Positions 38,021 to 47,166 of a DNA stretch of 64,000 bases are shown here, piece by piece (position 1 is the first letter of the stretch; the number at the start of each line of letters is the position of its first letter). A program made the position numbers and the translations under genes. The stretch is from Mycobacterium terramassiliense (GTDB taxonomy: Bacteria; Actinomycetota; Actinomycetes; Mycobacteriales; Mycobacteriaceae), in assembly GCF_900157385.1 (NCBI RefSeq), contig NZ_LT717700.1, forward strand, positions 124,001-188,000. Direction: 5' to 3'. Below the pieces are notes generated by a model, which was not told the origin of the DNA, did no database searches, and was given only the letters and a program-made list of their open reading frames with translations.

Positions 38021-38361
38021 TCATAGCGCTTCGCCGATGTCGGGAAGTAGGGCAATATCTTCGGGCTGGCCATTACGGAAAAGGGCGGCGAGTTCGTGCA
38101 CCCGGCGCTTCGCCCAAGCAACATCAAACTGGCTCAGTACCTGGTACTCGTGTTTGAAGCGTCCCGCGCGATCCCCCACCCGTTTGGCCGCCTGACTCGT
38201 AACTACGCCTTCGGTGTACCAGTAGAGAACATCATCGAGGCTGCCAACCTGGCCTAACTTCGCACACAGCGTATCGGCCCAAGAAAGTCTCTGTTTCCGC
38301 CGCCCCCACCCCAGTCGATGTCTCGTTTCTTACCTTTTTTCTGAAAATCTTTGACCCCCAT
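38021..38361 (-). pseudogene. Hidden third gene of the toxin cassette, interrupted by one missing base
   Basis: On the minus strand an ATG at 38361 opens MGVKDFQKKGKKRDIDWGGG, which stays open to 38281 and then continues only if one base is added in the GGG at 38278-38280. The second frame reads ADTLCAKLGQVGSLDDVLYW onward and ends EDIALLPDIGEAL at TGA 38021. Both halves look coding and join to a protein of about 113 residues. It starts 30 bases after the immunity gene. No single frame spans it. It is either freshly broken or a consensus error. Family not recognised. Confidence 0.6.
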
Positions 38362-38391
38362 TGGCGGAGGCACATCACCGTGTCGCCGCGG

Positions 38392-38808
38392 TCAGCCGAA
38401 TCCATACATTTCAAGAATGCCGGCGTGCGCCGACTCATAATACTTGGCAATGCGATCTCGCACCCATTCCAGCGGGTTGGCGTACGTGTTGGCTTCAGCT
38501 ATTGCAAGTCTCAGACGTTCCTGCGGCGGAACATCCGATCGTTTTGAGAACTTGCTGATGTAATGCCATTGCTTGCTTGTCAAGCCAAACTCGTTTGGTG
38601 CGTCTAACGTCGCAATCATGCTGTTCACCTCACCCTCACGACTGTATTCGTAAATCTGCATCTTGCAGTCGCTTGACCGGTAGTAGACGATGTGTCGTTC
38701 GATGCCGCCTTGGTCAGGACTGTCGTCTACCTCGTCCAAAACGAAACCGAGTTCAGCTAGCAGCGGTCCCACTATCGTTTGAACTTCTGAAGAAAACCCG
38801 GCCGTCAT
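38392..38808 (-). CDS. Probable immunity protein of the polymorphic toxin
   Basis: 138 residues from ATG 38808, which overlaps the toxin stop (ATGA). Small acidic cytosolic protein with an alpha+beta look: IERHIVYYRSSDCKMQIYEY, NSMIATLDAPNEFGL and a helical end (EWVRDRIAKYYESAHAGIL). Tight coupling to a secreted toxin gene and lack of signal peptide make an antidote role likely. The base composition here is lower in G+C than its neighbours, as is typical of exchangeable toxin-immunity modules. Immunity family not identified. Confidence 0.75.
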   Translation of the reverse strand: MTAGFSSEVQTIVGPLLAELGFVLDEVDDSPDQGGIERHIVYYRSSDCKMQIYEYSREGEVNSMIATLDAPNEFGLTSKQWHYISKFSKRSDVPPQERLRLAIAEANTYANPLEWVRDRIAKYYESAHAGILEMYGFG

Positions 38809-40676
38809 TTTGATGCATCCCCCACATAAACCCAAGAGTCACCAACGCGTTCATATCCATATGCGGCTGCGTTCTGGTTGAGGAAGTTTATCTCCCGCGC
38901 GGAGAACGACGTCGCGCGATCCACCGCCATGTCTTCAAGCGAAGCGTACTCGTCGTGGTCGAGGAGGTACTCGATACGACCGACATGGCTTTCCATCTGG
39001 CCGCGGAGAAACTGTTCGTTGACCTGCCACGCGAGGTCGTTGCCGACAAGCTTGGGAAGCCCATCGGTCATGGCCTCCCAGACCGGCCCGCCAGTATCGA
39101 AGTAAATTCCGCCATGATCCCTGGCTTCGCCAATGTAGCCACGGTGGTATTCGTCGAAATTGCCGAGGACTACTCGGTCTGGATTGTCGCCCACGTAGTG
39201 AGTCGACATGTCGGCAAGTTGTCGGCTCAAGCCCGTGGTGGTTTCCCCATGCACGAAGGAGGAATAGAGATCCTGCCCAGCCAGGTCTGCAAACGGTTGG
39301 TAAACCATGGGTTGATCGAGGCCGACCGGCATGTGCGGCAAATGCGTTGGGCCATAATCGACTGCGGCGGCGGCATCGATGTCCGCCAGGCGGCCAATCC
39401 CTGCCCCTTCCCCGCCGAAGAGCAGGCCCGGCACGGCGAAGGCGCCGTCGGAGGCTTTGCCTCCCAGGTAGTAAGCCGGACTCGGTGAGTCAAGCGCGTT
39501 TTTGACCTCGCCCACTGCGGTGCCGAACGGGTTTACGGTGCTCTCGACCGTCCCCTTGAGCATCTGCTGCCACGACTCGAGCACACCGGGCGCTCCGGGG
39601 CCGCCGACCCCGAGAAGGTTGTGGATGCCCTGTTCGGTGGCAAACCAGCGGTCGGCGAAGCCTTCGCCGAATCCCGGCGGTGGCGGCGGCTTCGGTTCGG
39701 GGGGAACGTAGGTCGGCATTCCGTTGTCGATCCACTGCTGGCTGCGGCCCACGATGTCATTCAGCCGGGTCTCGATCTGCTCCGGCGGCACACCGTTGCG
39801 GATCATGGATTGGCGCACCATCGCCTTGAAGCTCTCCACGTCTGCGGGTTTGAGCTGGGGCGGCGGCCCAGGGACAACGGGCTGATGAAGCCGGCTCAAG
39901 AGGTCCGGCAGGCTGCCAGGTTGCGGCTGATCGCCCGGGCCGCCCGGCGGCGGCTTGTCGGTCGGCAGCAGGAGGTCTTGCAGCGACCGCGGCTTTCCTC
40001 CGCCGCCGCCAGCCGGAGCGGGCGCGTCCGACGGCGGGCCATCCCCGGCCGCGGGGTCTGCCGGGCCGCCGGGCACCAGCATGTCCTCCAGCGACCGCGG
40101 GTGGCGCGCTCCGCCGGGCTTGGGCCGTCCCTGCTGTGGCGGTGGGCCGCCGGCCGGCGGACGTCCGCCGGCATCCAACGGAATTTCGCCCACCGCCCCC
40201 CGGATGGCGGCGGCAAGCTCGTGGTCGGCGCTCTCGGCGTGCGCCTTCAACAGGATCAGTCGATCCTGCAGCACCTGCTGCTGTGCGGCGAACTCCAAGG
40301 TATCGCGCCCAATCCAGGTGTCCCCCACATCGATTCGCCAGTCCGGCGTGATTTTCCAGCCCTTGGCATCGGCGGCGCGCTCAATATCGGCCAGCTCGTT
40401 CTTGCACGCGCGCACGTCGGCCTCGGCGTGTGACACCGCCGCGGCCACCTGCCTGGACTCCTGGCCGTCTGCCTCGATGTCGCGGCGGGCCTTGCCCAGG
40501 TCGGCGCGAAACGCCTCGCCGGCTTCCCCGTCCCAGCCGCCCAGAACGTTGTGGACCTGCTGCAGGTTGTCGCCCAACCGCTGCAAGGTGCTGGCGCGCC
40601 CGTTGGCCGTCTCGAACACCTGCTGGATTGCGCCGAGATCCCATCGCTTGACGTCATTGGGGGTCAACGGCCCCAC
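38805..40676 (-). CDS. ESX-type polymorphic toxin (WXG-like head, Pro-rich middle, unassigned toxin tail)
   Basis: 623 residues from GTG 40676. Residues 1-160: helical WXG-like export head (LGGWDGEAGEAFRADL near 46-61). 165-335: Pro/Gly linker with two repeats of a LEDMLVPGG/LQDLLLPTD motif. 440-623: toxin tail with DRVVLGNFDEYHRGYIGEA, GGIYFDTGGPVWEA, WQVNEQFLRGQ and a terminal WVYVG. The plan recalls CpnT: ESX-exported, with an upstream WXG partner and downstream immunity gene. The tail is not the TNT domain and I cannot name its activity. Confidence 0.82.
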   Translation of the reverse strand: MGPLTPNDVKRWDLGAIQQVFETANGRASTLQRLGDNLQQVHNVLGGWDGEAGEAFRADLGKARRDIEADGQESRQVAAAVSHAEADVRACKNELADIERAADAKGWKITPDWRIDVGDTWIGRDTLEFAAQQQVLQDRLILLKAHAESADHELAAAIRGAVGEIPLDAGGRPPAGGPPPQQGRPKPGGARHPRSLEDMLVPGGPADPAAGDGPPSDAPAPAGGGGGKPRSLQDLLLPTDKPPPGGPGDQPQPGSLPDLLSRLHQPVVPGPPPQLKPADVESFKAMVRQSMIRNGVPPEQIETRLNDIVGRSQQWIDNGMPTYVPPEPKPPPPPGFGEGFADRWFATEQGIHNLLGVGGPGAPGVLESWQQMLKGTVESTVNPFGTAVGEVKNALDSPSPAYYLGGKASDGAFAVPGLLFGGEGAGIGRLADIDAAAAVDYGPTHLPHMPVGLDQPMVYQPFADLAGQDLYSSFVHGETTTGLSRQLADMSTHYVGDNPDRVVLGNFDEYHRGYIGEARDHGGIYFDTGGPVWEAMTDGLPKLVGNDLAWQVNEQFLRGQMESHVGRIEYLLDHDEYASLEDMAVDRATSFSAREINFLNQNAAAYGYERVGDSWVYVGDASK

Positions 40677-40685
40677 GTGCTACCC

Positions 40686-40988
40686 CTAGTCCCGCAACGA
40701 CCTGAAATCTCGCGCCGAGTCGTCCTCGTTGGTGGCATAGCTGAACATCGCCTCGGCCACGTGCGACCCCAACCCGTCCACCCGCAACTTGTGTTGGTCG
40801 TGGCGAAGCTCCCACCGCGCCGCCAGCTCACCCAACGCCAGCTGCGAGGATCCGACCCAGCCCGGAGCGGCCCCCGCCAACCCGTCCTCATGGCCCATGA
40901 ATTCCACAGCGGCCTCGCCGATCGCGTTGAACATGTCATTGCTGCCGACGTGCAGCGCGGCGGGATCGACCTTGTACCCACCCGTCAT
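40686..40988 (-). CDS. WXG100/ESX-like small partner protein
   Basis: 100 residues, all helical, no signal peptide: KVDPAALHVGSNDMFNAIGE, then GAAPGWVGSSQLALGELAARW, a WxG turn placed as in ESX substrates. It starts with a GGGGGA ribosome site and ends 9 bases before the toxin gene, so the two are co-translated, matching Esx-partner/toxin pairs. Likely a heterodimer partner needed for export of the toxin. Confidence 0.82.
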   Translation of the reverse strand: MTGGYKVDPAALHVGSNDMFNAIGEAAVEFMGHEDGLAGAAPGWVGSSQLALGELAARWELRHDQHKLRVDGLGSHVAEAMFSYATNEDDSARDFRSLRD

Positions 40989-41235
40989 GATGGTCCCCCT
41001 TGAGTTCGCCGGCGTGCGCCCCGAATTTTAGCCCGTTCCCAGGGCCTGCGCCCCTCACCTTTGAGCGATCAGGGGGAGCCTTTGACCGGCATCTCTGGTT
41101 GGGGAGTTGCGGCGACCGGATTCGACGCGGGGACCGGCTTCGAGATTCTCCGGCATTGACTCAAAGCTGCGCCGCGGACGGTTCACTGTGCCCGCGCCGA
41201 CGCCGTCGTCCACGCCACTTTTGTCTGGTTGACCT

Positions 41236-41520
41236 TCAGCCCTGCCTTACCGCCGCCGGCGAGATGACGTTTCCGGTAGCCGGATCCAGGCAACTGCTGC
41301 CCTTCACGTTGCCACCCGCATGCGCGCAGCAGTAGTCGTTGCCCTGACCAAGGTTCGTGATGCAGAACTGGTAGAACTGCTGGTTCAAGTCGGCGCGCGC
41401 GCTGGCCGGCATAACGAACGGACTGGCGACAAGCGCAAGTCCCGCACTGATAAGCGTGGCACGCATAAGCCGCCCCGCCCCTGCGTCACGGGTATGGTTC
41501 GTCTTTGGGCGGATAATCAT
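41236..41520 (-). CDS. Small secreted cysteine-containing protein
   Basis: 94 residues from ATG 41520 (AGGAG 7 bases upstream); a second ATG at 41466 starts the signal peptide RATLISAGLALVASPFVMPASARA directly. Mature part about 50 residues with four cysteines (FCITNLGQGNDYCCAHAGG, SSCLDP) probably in two disulfides. Resembles short mycobacterial exported proteins of unknown function. Located 22 bases past the patatin-like gene on the same strand. Confidence 0.78.
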   Translation of the reverse strand: MIIRPKTNHTRDAGAGRLMRATLISAGLALVASPFVMPASARADLNQQFYQFCITNLGQGNDYCCAHAGGNVKGSSCLDPATGNVISPAAVRQG

Positions 41521-41542
41521 CGAAAGGCTCCTTCCGTTGTAG

Positions 41543-44500
41543 TCATGCCGCCGGTCTGGGCGACTCTGCGGGCTCGGCGCCGTTTACCACTTGCACCGGG
41601 GATTCGGTTGCGGGGAAGCTGCCGTCACCGGGAACCTTCATCGCACTCACGGCGATGCTGCGACCCACCTCCGTATACGCAGCGAACTGCCCCTCGGAAA
41701 ACCATTGGTCAGATGTGTTGTCGTGGGGGAACTCTGCGCCACCGTGCTCCGCGGCGTAGGTCAAAACCCAATCGGGCAGCTCCTGCCACAACACAGCTTT
41801 GGCAATGATCAGCCATCCGGTTCTGGCTTCCTCCGTTTCGATTCCTGCTGCTTCGGGATAGGTGATCCTTCCCCGTGCGACAGCGCATTTGGTGACGCGG
41901 GCGTTGAGGCTGCAAAACGCGTTACTATCGCAGAACTGATCGCCGGATCCCGGCGCGAGATTTTCCACACCGAACGGTCCGCCGTTTTCCATGGTGATCT
42001 CAACGCCGAGTTCGAATCTGGCGAGCCTGATTGCGTCGGACAGACCGGACAGCAACGGAGGACAGTCGCCGCTGCTGTCGATGCAGTAGATCAGTCGGCA
42101 CCGCCGACGCAGGGCCTCGACGAGGCCAAGGTTTTCGTAGTGTCCGCCGTCGGTGACTTGAACGAGTCGCGCATCGAACTTATTGATCCCTAACAGCTCT
42201 CGGTAGAAGTACCCGGCTCCCCGCACCGAAGGCAGCGCCTTGGGGAACGAAGGGTCGGCCGCGTTGAGCTGAATGTTCCGCACGAAAAGTGGGTTGGGCA
42301 GCCAGGTTCCCAGCCGGGCGCCGGACAGCGCCAGCAGCGACTGAATGCCTTGGCCCTGCCTTCCCATTGCCGAGGCGAACGCCGCTCCGCTCACCGCCAT
42401 CGCTGCTTGGACGGTGAGGTCGCGCTGAATGCGCGGGGGTGATGCGTGGCGAAGTTCCTCAGTCTTGAGCCAGCCGAGGGCCGGCCCGCCAACGTAATCG
42501 GCAGTCATGACGAACGACACGGCATTGAGGCCAGGTGCCGGCCGGATGTCACCATCAGAGATGGCGGCGGCCGAGGCAAACACGAATTTCGGACCACCGG
42601 TCTGAGTCTTGCCATACTGGTCAAGCCACGTCGACTCGCAGGGCTTGTACTCCACAGCCTTCCCGCAGTGCCGCCGGACAGCGAACGCGTGCGCCAATCG
42701 TTGCCGATAGAACGGGTGCAGGCTGAGCGAGGTCACGTCAAAGCTACTCAGCAGCAGAGCAAGCAGCGCGACCCCACCCAGGTATAGCCACTGAATGTCG
42801 GACGTCAAAGGCTGGCGGCTGCGGGTCGGATTGAGGATCGCTTGGTGGATCTCCATGTTGAAGACGTGGCCAGCGACGATTCCGAGCAGCAGCAGCCACG
42901 CGGTCAGTAGCACGCCCAACGTCAAAACGACCAAGGCAATGCGCACGACTCCCGACGGAATCAATTTCAGCCACCGCGAGGGATTTACCGGGCTGTCCTT
43001 TTTCGACGTCATCGACAACAGGGTCGTCGAGAACTGCAGCGTTACCACGGCCGCGATACCGCCGATCGCCCCCACCGGCCCTTTGTCCGGTCGTTGCATG
43101 CACAGCCACATGAGCGCGGGTCCCGCGACGCTGAGACCGAATACCAGCAAAGCCAGCAACGCGGACCTACGGCCCCACCGGCCGAAACAGTCTTGGCACA
43201 GGGAGCTCCACCGCGACGTGGAGGCCCACTCGCAGATCAGGCCAAGGATGACGCAGACGATCAGTGCCGCAACGGGAATCGCGATGGCCGCAACCGCCGC
43301 TACCGGGCGGGCGTGAAGCGCTTCGATATCCACCCGCTGGTGCCCAACCGGGCTAGACGGCGGTACGACACCCCGGTAGGGAACCACTGCCCTGAACGGA
43401 AAATAATTTACGAACATGCCCAGCAGCCAGCCCAGAATGACGGCCGACGACGCCACGATGAGCAGCGACGCCAAAAGGTTCTTGAAAACCTCGGCGAGCG
43501 CCCGCAGTAGCGCGAGCGGCGAATCAGCGAGGTAGTCGCAGTGGCGGCGCAGGTAGTCGAATTCGACTGAGCCGGCACTAAACCGGTCAGATAGCCGCGC
43601 GATCGCGTCGTCGCCCCGGCGGTCACTCGTTGGCTCAGGTTGAACGGCGAGCACCCGCGCCCCGGCGCTGAACCCGCCGCCAGATACCGAGATCACATAG
43701 TCGAAATCGTCAAGCGCCGGTCCCTTCGGCCACGCGTTCGTGACGGCACCTCGCGGACGGGCGAGCTGCTGCATTGCGCCCATCGCCACACAGGCAGAGC
43801 GGATTCCGCCGCCGGACAGGCACAACGCCGTTGGCGTCGGTACGGAGCCGTCATCGTGACTGCGGGCCGGGCCTTCGCCGTCCGGTACGTAATAGGCCCG
43901 ACGCCAGGCCGCCTCGACGTCACCCTCCTCCGGCCCCGGCGCGGGCGCCGACAGTGCTTCGTCCCACCAGTTTCGGCCATTGTGCCGTCGCCGGTACCTG
44001 CGCATGCGCCGGTGCGACAGGATCGCCCGGATTACCGAGAAAACCGCTGCCGGTACCGCCGTCACCGCCACCACGAGTGCGCACCATTTCACGGTTGCCA
44101 CCGCCGCGGGCGCGTAGATCCAGAATGCGTTGGGCACGCGGCTGAGCAACCCGCCGGGCGTCCGGTGCAGCACGCAGTAAATGAAAACGTCCTCGAGTAT
44201 GTGTGCGGCCGTGGCCACTACCGCCGCAGCAAGGATGTATCGGCTCAGCTTCTTGCCGGACTCGGAGAACGCTAGAAACCTGAAGACCAGGGCACAGACA
44301 ATGAGCGCCACGCAGTAACCGGGGATCACCAAGCAATCGAAGCGCAGAGCGTCACTCAGCGCCTTCACCGCAAAAGCGGGTATTCCCTTCCAGAGGAATT
44401 CTGGATTCTTGCTAAAGATCACCGTGAACAGGTATTCCGCATCGGCCCTCCGCCAATACGCCGCGAACAGGTACATGCCCAAACCGATCAAGATCGCGCC

Positions 44501-44620
44501 CGGGATGCCGAGCCACCAACGAAATCGTGTCGGGACGATGCCGCGTAAGCATGCCGCCGCGGTCGTGATGACCTCGCCAGTCGGCCTGTCGTGCACAGTC
44601 TTTGACCCTTGGGCGTCCAT
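41543..44620 (-). CDS. Large membrane-bound patatin-like phospholipase
   Basis: 1025 residues. Helices near 35-55, 105-135, 155-205, a block at 375-620, and patatin motifs around them: oxyanion loop LCLSGGGIRSA (about 270), nucleophile region YVISVSGGGFSAGA (about 312) and the catalytic DGG in TDGGHYENLGLVEAL. The elbow reads SVSGG rather than the usual GxSxG. AAGGGG precedes ATG 44620. It would hydrolyse acyl esters at the membrane. The membrane block inside the catalytic part is unusual. Confidence 0.85.
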   Translation of the reverse strand: MDAQGSKTVHDRPTGEVITTAAACLRGIVPTRFRWWLGIPGAILIGLGMYLFAAYWRRADAEYLFTVIFSKNPEFLWKGIPAFAVKALSDALRFDCLVIPGYCVALIVCALVFRFLAFSESGKKLSRYILAAAVVATAAHILEDVFIYCVLHRTPGGLLSRVPNAFWIYAPAAVATVKWCALVVAVTAVPAAVFSVIRAILSHRRMRRYRRRHNGRNWWDEALSAPAPGPEEGDVEAAWRRAYYVPDGEGPARSHDDGSVPTPTALCLSGGGIRSACVAMGAMQQLARPRGAVTNAWPKGPALDDFDYVISVSGGGFSAGARVLAVQPEPTSDRRGDDAIARLSDRFSAGSVEFDYLRRHCDYLADSPLALLRALAEVFKNLLASLLIVASSAVILGWLLGMFVNYFPFRAVVPYRGVVPPSSPVGHQRVDIEALHARPVAAVAAIAIPVAALIVCVILGLICEWASTSRWSSLCQDCFGRWGRRSALLALLVFGLSVAGPALMWLCMQRPDKGPVGAIGGIAAVVTLQFSTTLLSMTSKKDSPVNPSRWLKLIPSGVVRIALVVLTLGVLLTAWLLLLGIVAGHVFNMEIHQAILNPTRSRQPLTSDIQWLYLGGVALLALLLSSFDVTSLSLHPFYRQRLAHAFAVRRHCGKAVEYKPCESTWLDQYGKTQTGGPKFVFASAAAISDGDIRPAPGLNAVSFVMTADYVGGPALGWLKTEELRHASPPRIQRDLTVQAAMAVSGAAFASAMGRQGQGIQSLLALSGARLGTWLPNPLFVRNIQLNAADPSFPKALPSVRGAGYFYRELLGINKFDARLVQVTDGGHYENLGLVEALRRRCRLIYCIDSSGDCPPLLSGLSDAIRLARFELGVEITMENGGPFGVENLAPGSGDQFCDSNAFCSLNARVTKCAVARGRITYPEAAGIETEEARTGWLIIAKAVLWQELPDWVLTYAAEHGGAEFPHDNTSDQWFSEGQFAAYTEVGRSIAVSAMKVPGDGSFPATESPVQVVNGAEPAESPRPAA

Positions 44621-44873
44621 GACAACCCCTTCGCATCGCGGAGACGTTATTTGCTTTGTCCCGCTCGTTACGATTCCGCCGCTGATGCCGGACCAGCTAG
44701 AGTAGTGGACTACTTGAGTCCTTCCGCTCCCGCGCGCGAAGCCCGATGACGGACCCGCTGCCCAGGATTCATCGCTTCCCGGCTGCGCGTGTGCCGCAGC
44801 GACAGTCGGGTTAAGGGCGTTCGAGGTAAAAGCGGCCGGCCGTTATGCGGCCGCCGGGGAATCGTTCGTTGCG

Positions 44874-46070
44874 TCAGGCCGCGATGCCGAGTTGCTGGTC
44901 GATCTGCGGCCAGGACAGCGGGCCGAGGGGCGTAAGCAGAACCCAGTCGTGAATGCCGCCGTTGTTGAATTCGAAACCCATCGGGGCCCCTTGGGCTACG
45001 GCTAGTTGCTGGAGGGCGACCGCCGATGCTTCGAGTGGATCCAGCGAGCCCGAGTAGACATAGGTCGGCGGAAGTCCGCTCAGCGACCCATACAGCGGGC
45101 TCACCTCGGGGTTGGTCAGCGGAAGACCGCCCGCCCACACCTTGCCGATCTGCCCCCCGGTCGACGCCAGGTCTAGCCACGGGGACACCAACACCAGGGA
45201 ATTCGGGACCGGGCCGAGCGCGGGCGTCTGCACGATGTATTGGACGGCCGCCAGTGCGAGGTTGCCGCCCGCGGAGTCGCCCATCACGCTGACGTGCGAG
45301 GCCCCGTGTAGAGCGATTTGCGAGGAGATGAGACCGGCCATCTGGGGTACAACCGTGCCGGCGGTGCCGCCCTGCTGCACCAACGGGTAGATCGGCACTT
45401 CGAAGGTCGCGCCGGTCTGGTAGGCCGTCACCGTGTACTGCAGCCAATGAAAGATGGAGGGCGGAAAGATAAACGCGCCACCGTGAATGGCGACCACGTA
45501 ATCGCCGGTGGGGTGCGCCGGCGTGATCTGCACGACGGGCATCCCGTTATATGTGGTGTGCTGGACCGTCTCTCCGAGCAGCAACGGCAACAACCGCGGC
45601 GGGGTGTTGCTGATCCCTATCCCTAGTAGCGGATTGTCCCCGGTGAACAACGCTAAGAGTGGAGAGCCCGGCTCGGAAGTGAGGAAGTTGAGTTCGTTGG
45701 TGATTCCGGCGGACAGTGTCGTGGGGAACTGCTGAACTTCCTGCTGAACACCGAGCAACGCCTGCTCGATGCTCGCCAACGGCGAAGCGTTCGCCGCCTC
45801 GGCGGCGCCATACGCCCCGGCCGCGCCATTCAACGCCCGCACAAACTGCCCATGAAAAGCCGCAGCTTGTGCGCTCAGCGCTTGATAGCCCTGGCCGTGA
45901 GCGGAAAACAGCTCCGCGATCGCCACGGACACCTCGTCCTCGGCCGCGGCCACTACTGCGGTAGTGGCGCCCGCTATGGTCTGGTGCGCCGTCTCGACCA
46001 CCGACCCAATCGAAGCCACATTCGTGGCCGCGGCGGACATTGCCTCGGGCAACGCAACTAGATACGACAT
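44874..46070 (-). CDS. lipY: PE-domain triacylglycerol lipase LipY
   Basis: 398 residues from ATG 46070 (GGGAG 7 bases upstream). Residues 1-95 are a PE domain (MSYLVALPEAMSAAATNVAS), the ESX-5 export signal. The hormone-sensitive-lipase domain has HGG at 196-198, GDSAG with Ser266, Asp344 and His374. LipY hydrolyses stored triacylglycerol and is exported by ESX-5. From memory the catalytic part closely follows Rv3097c, and the locus (next to ssrA and smpB) agrees. Confidence 0.95.
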   Translation of the reverse strand: MSYLVALPEAMSAAATNVASIGSVVETAHQTIAGATTAVVAAAEDEVSVAIAELFSAHGQGYQALSAQAAAFHGQFVRALNGAAGAYGAAEAANASPLASIEQALLGVQQEVQQFPTTLSAGITNELNFLTSEPGSPLLALFTGDNPLLGIGISNTPPRLLPLLLGETVQHTTYNGMPVVQITPAHPTGDYVVAIHGGAFIFPPSIFHWLQYTVTAYQTGATFEVPIYPLVQQGGTAGTVVPQMAGLISSQIALHGASHVSVMGDSAGGNLALAAVQYIVQTPALGPVPNSLVLVSPWLDLASTGGQIGKVWAGGLPLTNPEVSPLYGSLSGLPPTYVYSGSLDPLEASAVALQQLAVAQGAPMGFEFNNGGIHDWVLLTPLGPLSWPQIDQQLGIAA

Positions 46071-46216
46071 CGCGCCACTCCCACCGTCTCGGGGCAACCT
46101 CCCGAGTTGCCCAGCCAAAACCGATCGCCGAGTAGCCGGAGCTTATGCCCACGGCGAGGAATCAGGTAGCCGTTCCCAAAAACTGCCTGGTGGAGACGCG
46201 AAAAGCGGCGTGCCGC

Positions 46217-46509
46217 ATGCAGGCGCCGCGCACGGCCGTACAACGCAATCGGTCGCGATTGGTGAGCGCTGCCCGCGAAGCGTTCAACGAGAAGGGACCT
46301 GGGCCGAGCCTGGAGGAGATCGCCCGGCGCGCCGGCGTCGGTCCAGTACGCTCTACCGCCACTTCCCCGGCGCGGACGATCTGGTCGTTGCGGTTCTCGA
46401 CGATCGGATCGCCGAGGGGCGCGAAGGCACAGACTCCGCCGCGGGCGGTCCCGACGCGCTGAAACGTTCCGGTCGATCTACACGAGCTCCCGGGAATCGA
46501 AAGTCGTGA
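46217..46509 (+). pseudogene. TetR-family regulator remnant, frameshifted and truncated
   Basis: From ATG 46217 the frame reads a TetR HTH start (RNRSRLVSAAREAF, EEIARRAGVG) until about 46343, where one base is missing; the next frame then continues STLYRHFPGADDLVVAVLDD. The ligand-binding domain is mostly absent: only about 95 codons remain of the usual 190. The end coincides with a near copy of the ssrA attachment core (46484-46501). Divergent from lipY. Confidence 0.75.
46484..46501. repeat. Near-identical copy of the ssrA attachment core
   Basis: GAGCTCCCGGGAATCGAA matches the core GAGCTGCCGGGAATCGAA found at 47172-47189 and 50306-50323 in 17 of 18 bases. It lies at the broken end of the TetR remnant, which suggests an earlier recombination event there. 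Confidence 0.55.
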
Positions 46510-46527
46510 GGGCATCAAAGCTCACGA

Positions 46528-46974
46528 TCAACTGCCCTGGCTCGTGGGACTGGTCGGGGTCGTCGGACTCGTGGGACTGGTCGGGGTCGTCGGGCTCGTG
46601 GGACTGGTCGGGGTCGTCGTGGTCGTCGGGCGCACAGGAGTGGTCGGGCTCACGCGAGTCGTCGGGGTCGTCGGAGTCGTCGGAGTCACGGGACTGGTCG
46701 GGCTCGTGGGACTCGCGGGTGTGGTACTCGCAAGGCCGGGGCCTTCGCCACACCAGTCCTGCACATCTTTCGGGTACTGCTCGAGCGGTAGAGGACAACG
46801 CTGCCCTGGGGGGAAGTTGGCGCCGGCGTTGAGCAGATCGCAGGGCACATAGACCTGCTTTCCTTTGGGTGTGTTGGTCAGGCACTTCGTCGGCGGATCG
46901 GCGTGGCCCTCGGCAGGGACGATGATCGCCGCAGCCAAAGCGGCGAGCACCCCGATAGCAAGGCGATGGATCAT
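46528..46974 (-). CDS. Secreted protein with Thr/Ser/Pro-rich repeat tail
   Basis: 148 residues from ATG 46974 (AAGGAG upstream). Signal peptide HRLAIGVLAALAAAIIVPAEGHA, a small cysteine-bearing domain (KCLTN, YVPCDLL, QRCPLPLEQYP, DWCGEGP; about 30-80), then a repeat tail of TSPTTPTSP units to the end. The tail is likely O-mannosylated and wall-spanning. The DNA of the tail (46545-46730) is a low-complexity GTCGGG-type repeat, prone to length change. Function unknown. Confidence 0.8.
   Translation of the reverse strand: MIHRLAIGVLAALAAAIIVPAEGHADPPTKCLTNTPKGKQVYVPCDLLNAGANFPPGQRCPLPLEQYPKDVQDWCGEGPGLASTTPASPTSPTSPVTPTTPTTPTTRVSPTTPVRPTTTTTPTSPTSPTTPTSPTSPTTPTSPTSQGS
46545..46730. repeat. 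Low-complexity coding repeat
   Basis: Imperfect tandem units such as GGACTGGTCGGGGTCGTC and GGGCTCGTG encode the TSP/TTP tail of the secreted protein. Length variation between strains is expected. Confidence 0.75.
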
Positions 46975-47134
46975 GAGCACTCCTTGATGCAGAGCCCCTG
47001 CGTCGCAGCCAGAGGGGACGTCCCGACCTGCACCGGTGGGATAGCTACACGGCCGCCCGCTCCACGTTCAGCCGCGGAACGACCGTCGGGCTCAGCATGA
47101 AGGATAGTCAACACGTGCTCACGGACAGAAAACT

Positions 47135-47157
47135 GGCCAGAGCCTGTGGCCCTGACC
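47135..47157 (-). terminator. Displaced ssrA-type terminator
   Basis: GGCCAGAGCC and GGCCCTGACC form a 10-bp stem (two G.T pairs) with a TGT loop; on the minus strand it runs into AGTTTTC. It lies just past the left attachment repeat in the place where the original tmRNA terminator should be. Confidence 0.6.
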
Positions 47158-47166
47158 AGCAATTTC

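Noticed and set aside
46545..46730. Possible CRISPR or satellite array
   Set aside because: Units are short, irregular and in frame with a Thr/Ser/Pro protein tail; there are no unique spacers.
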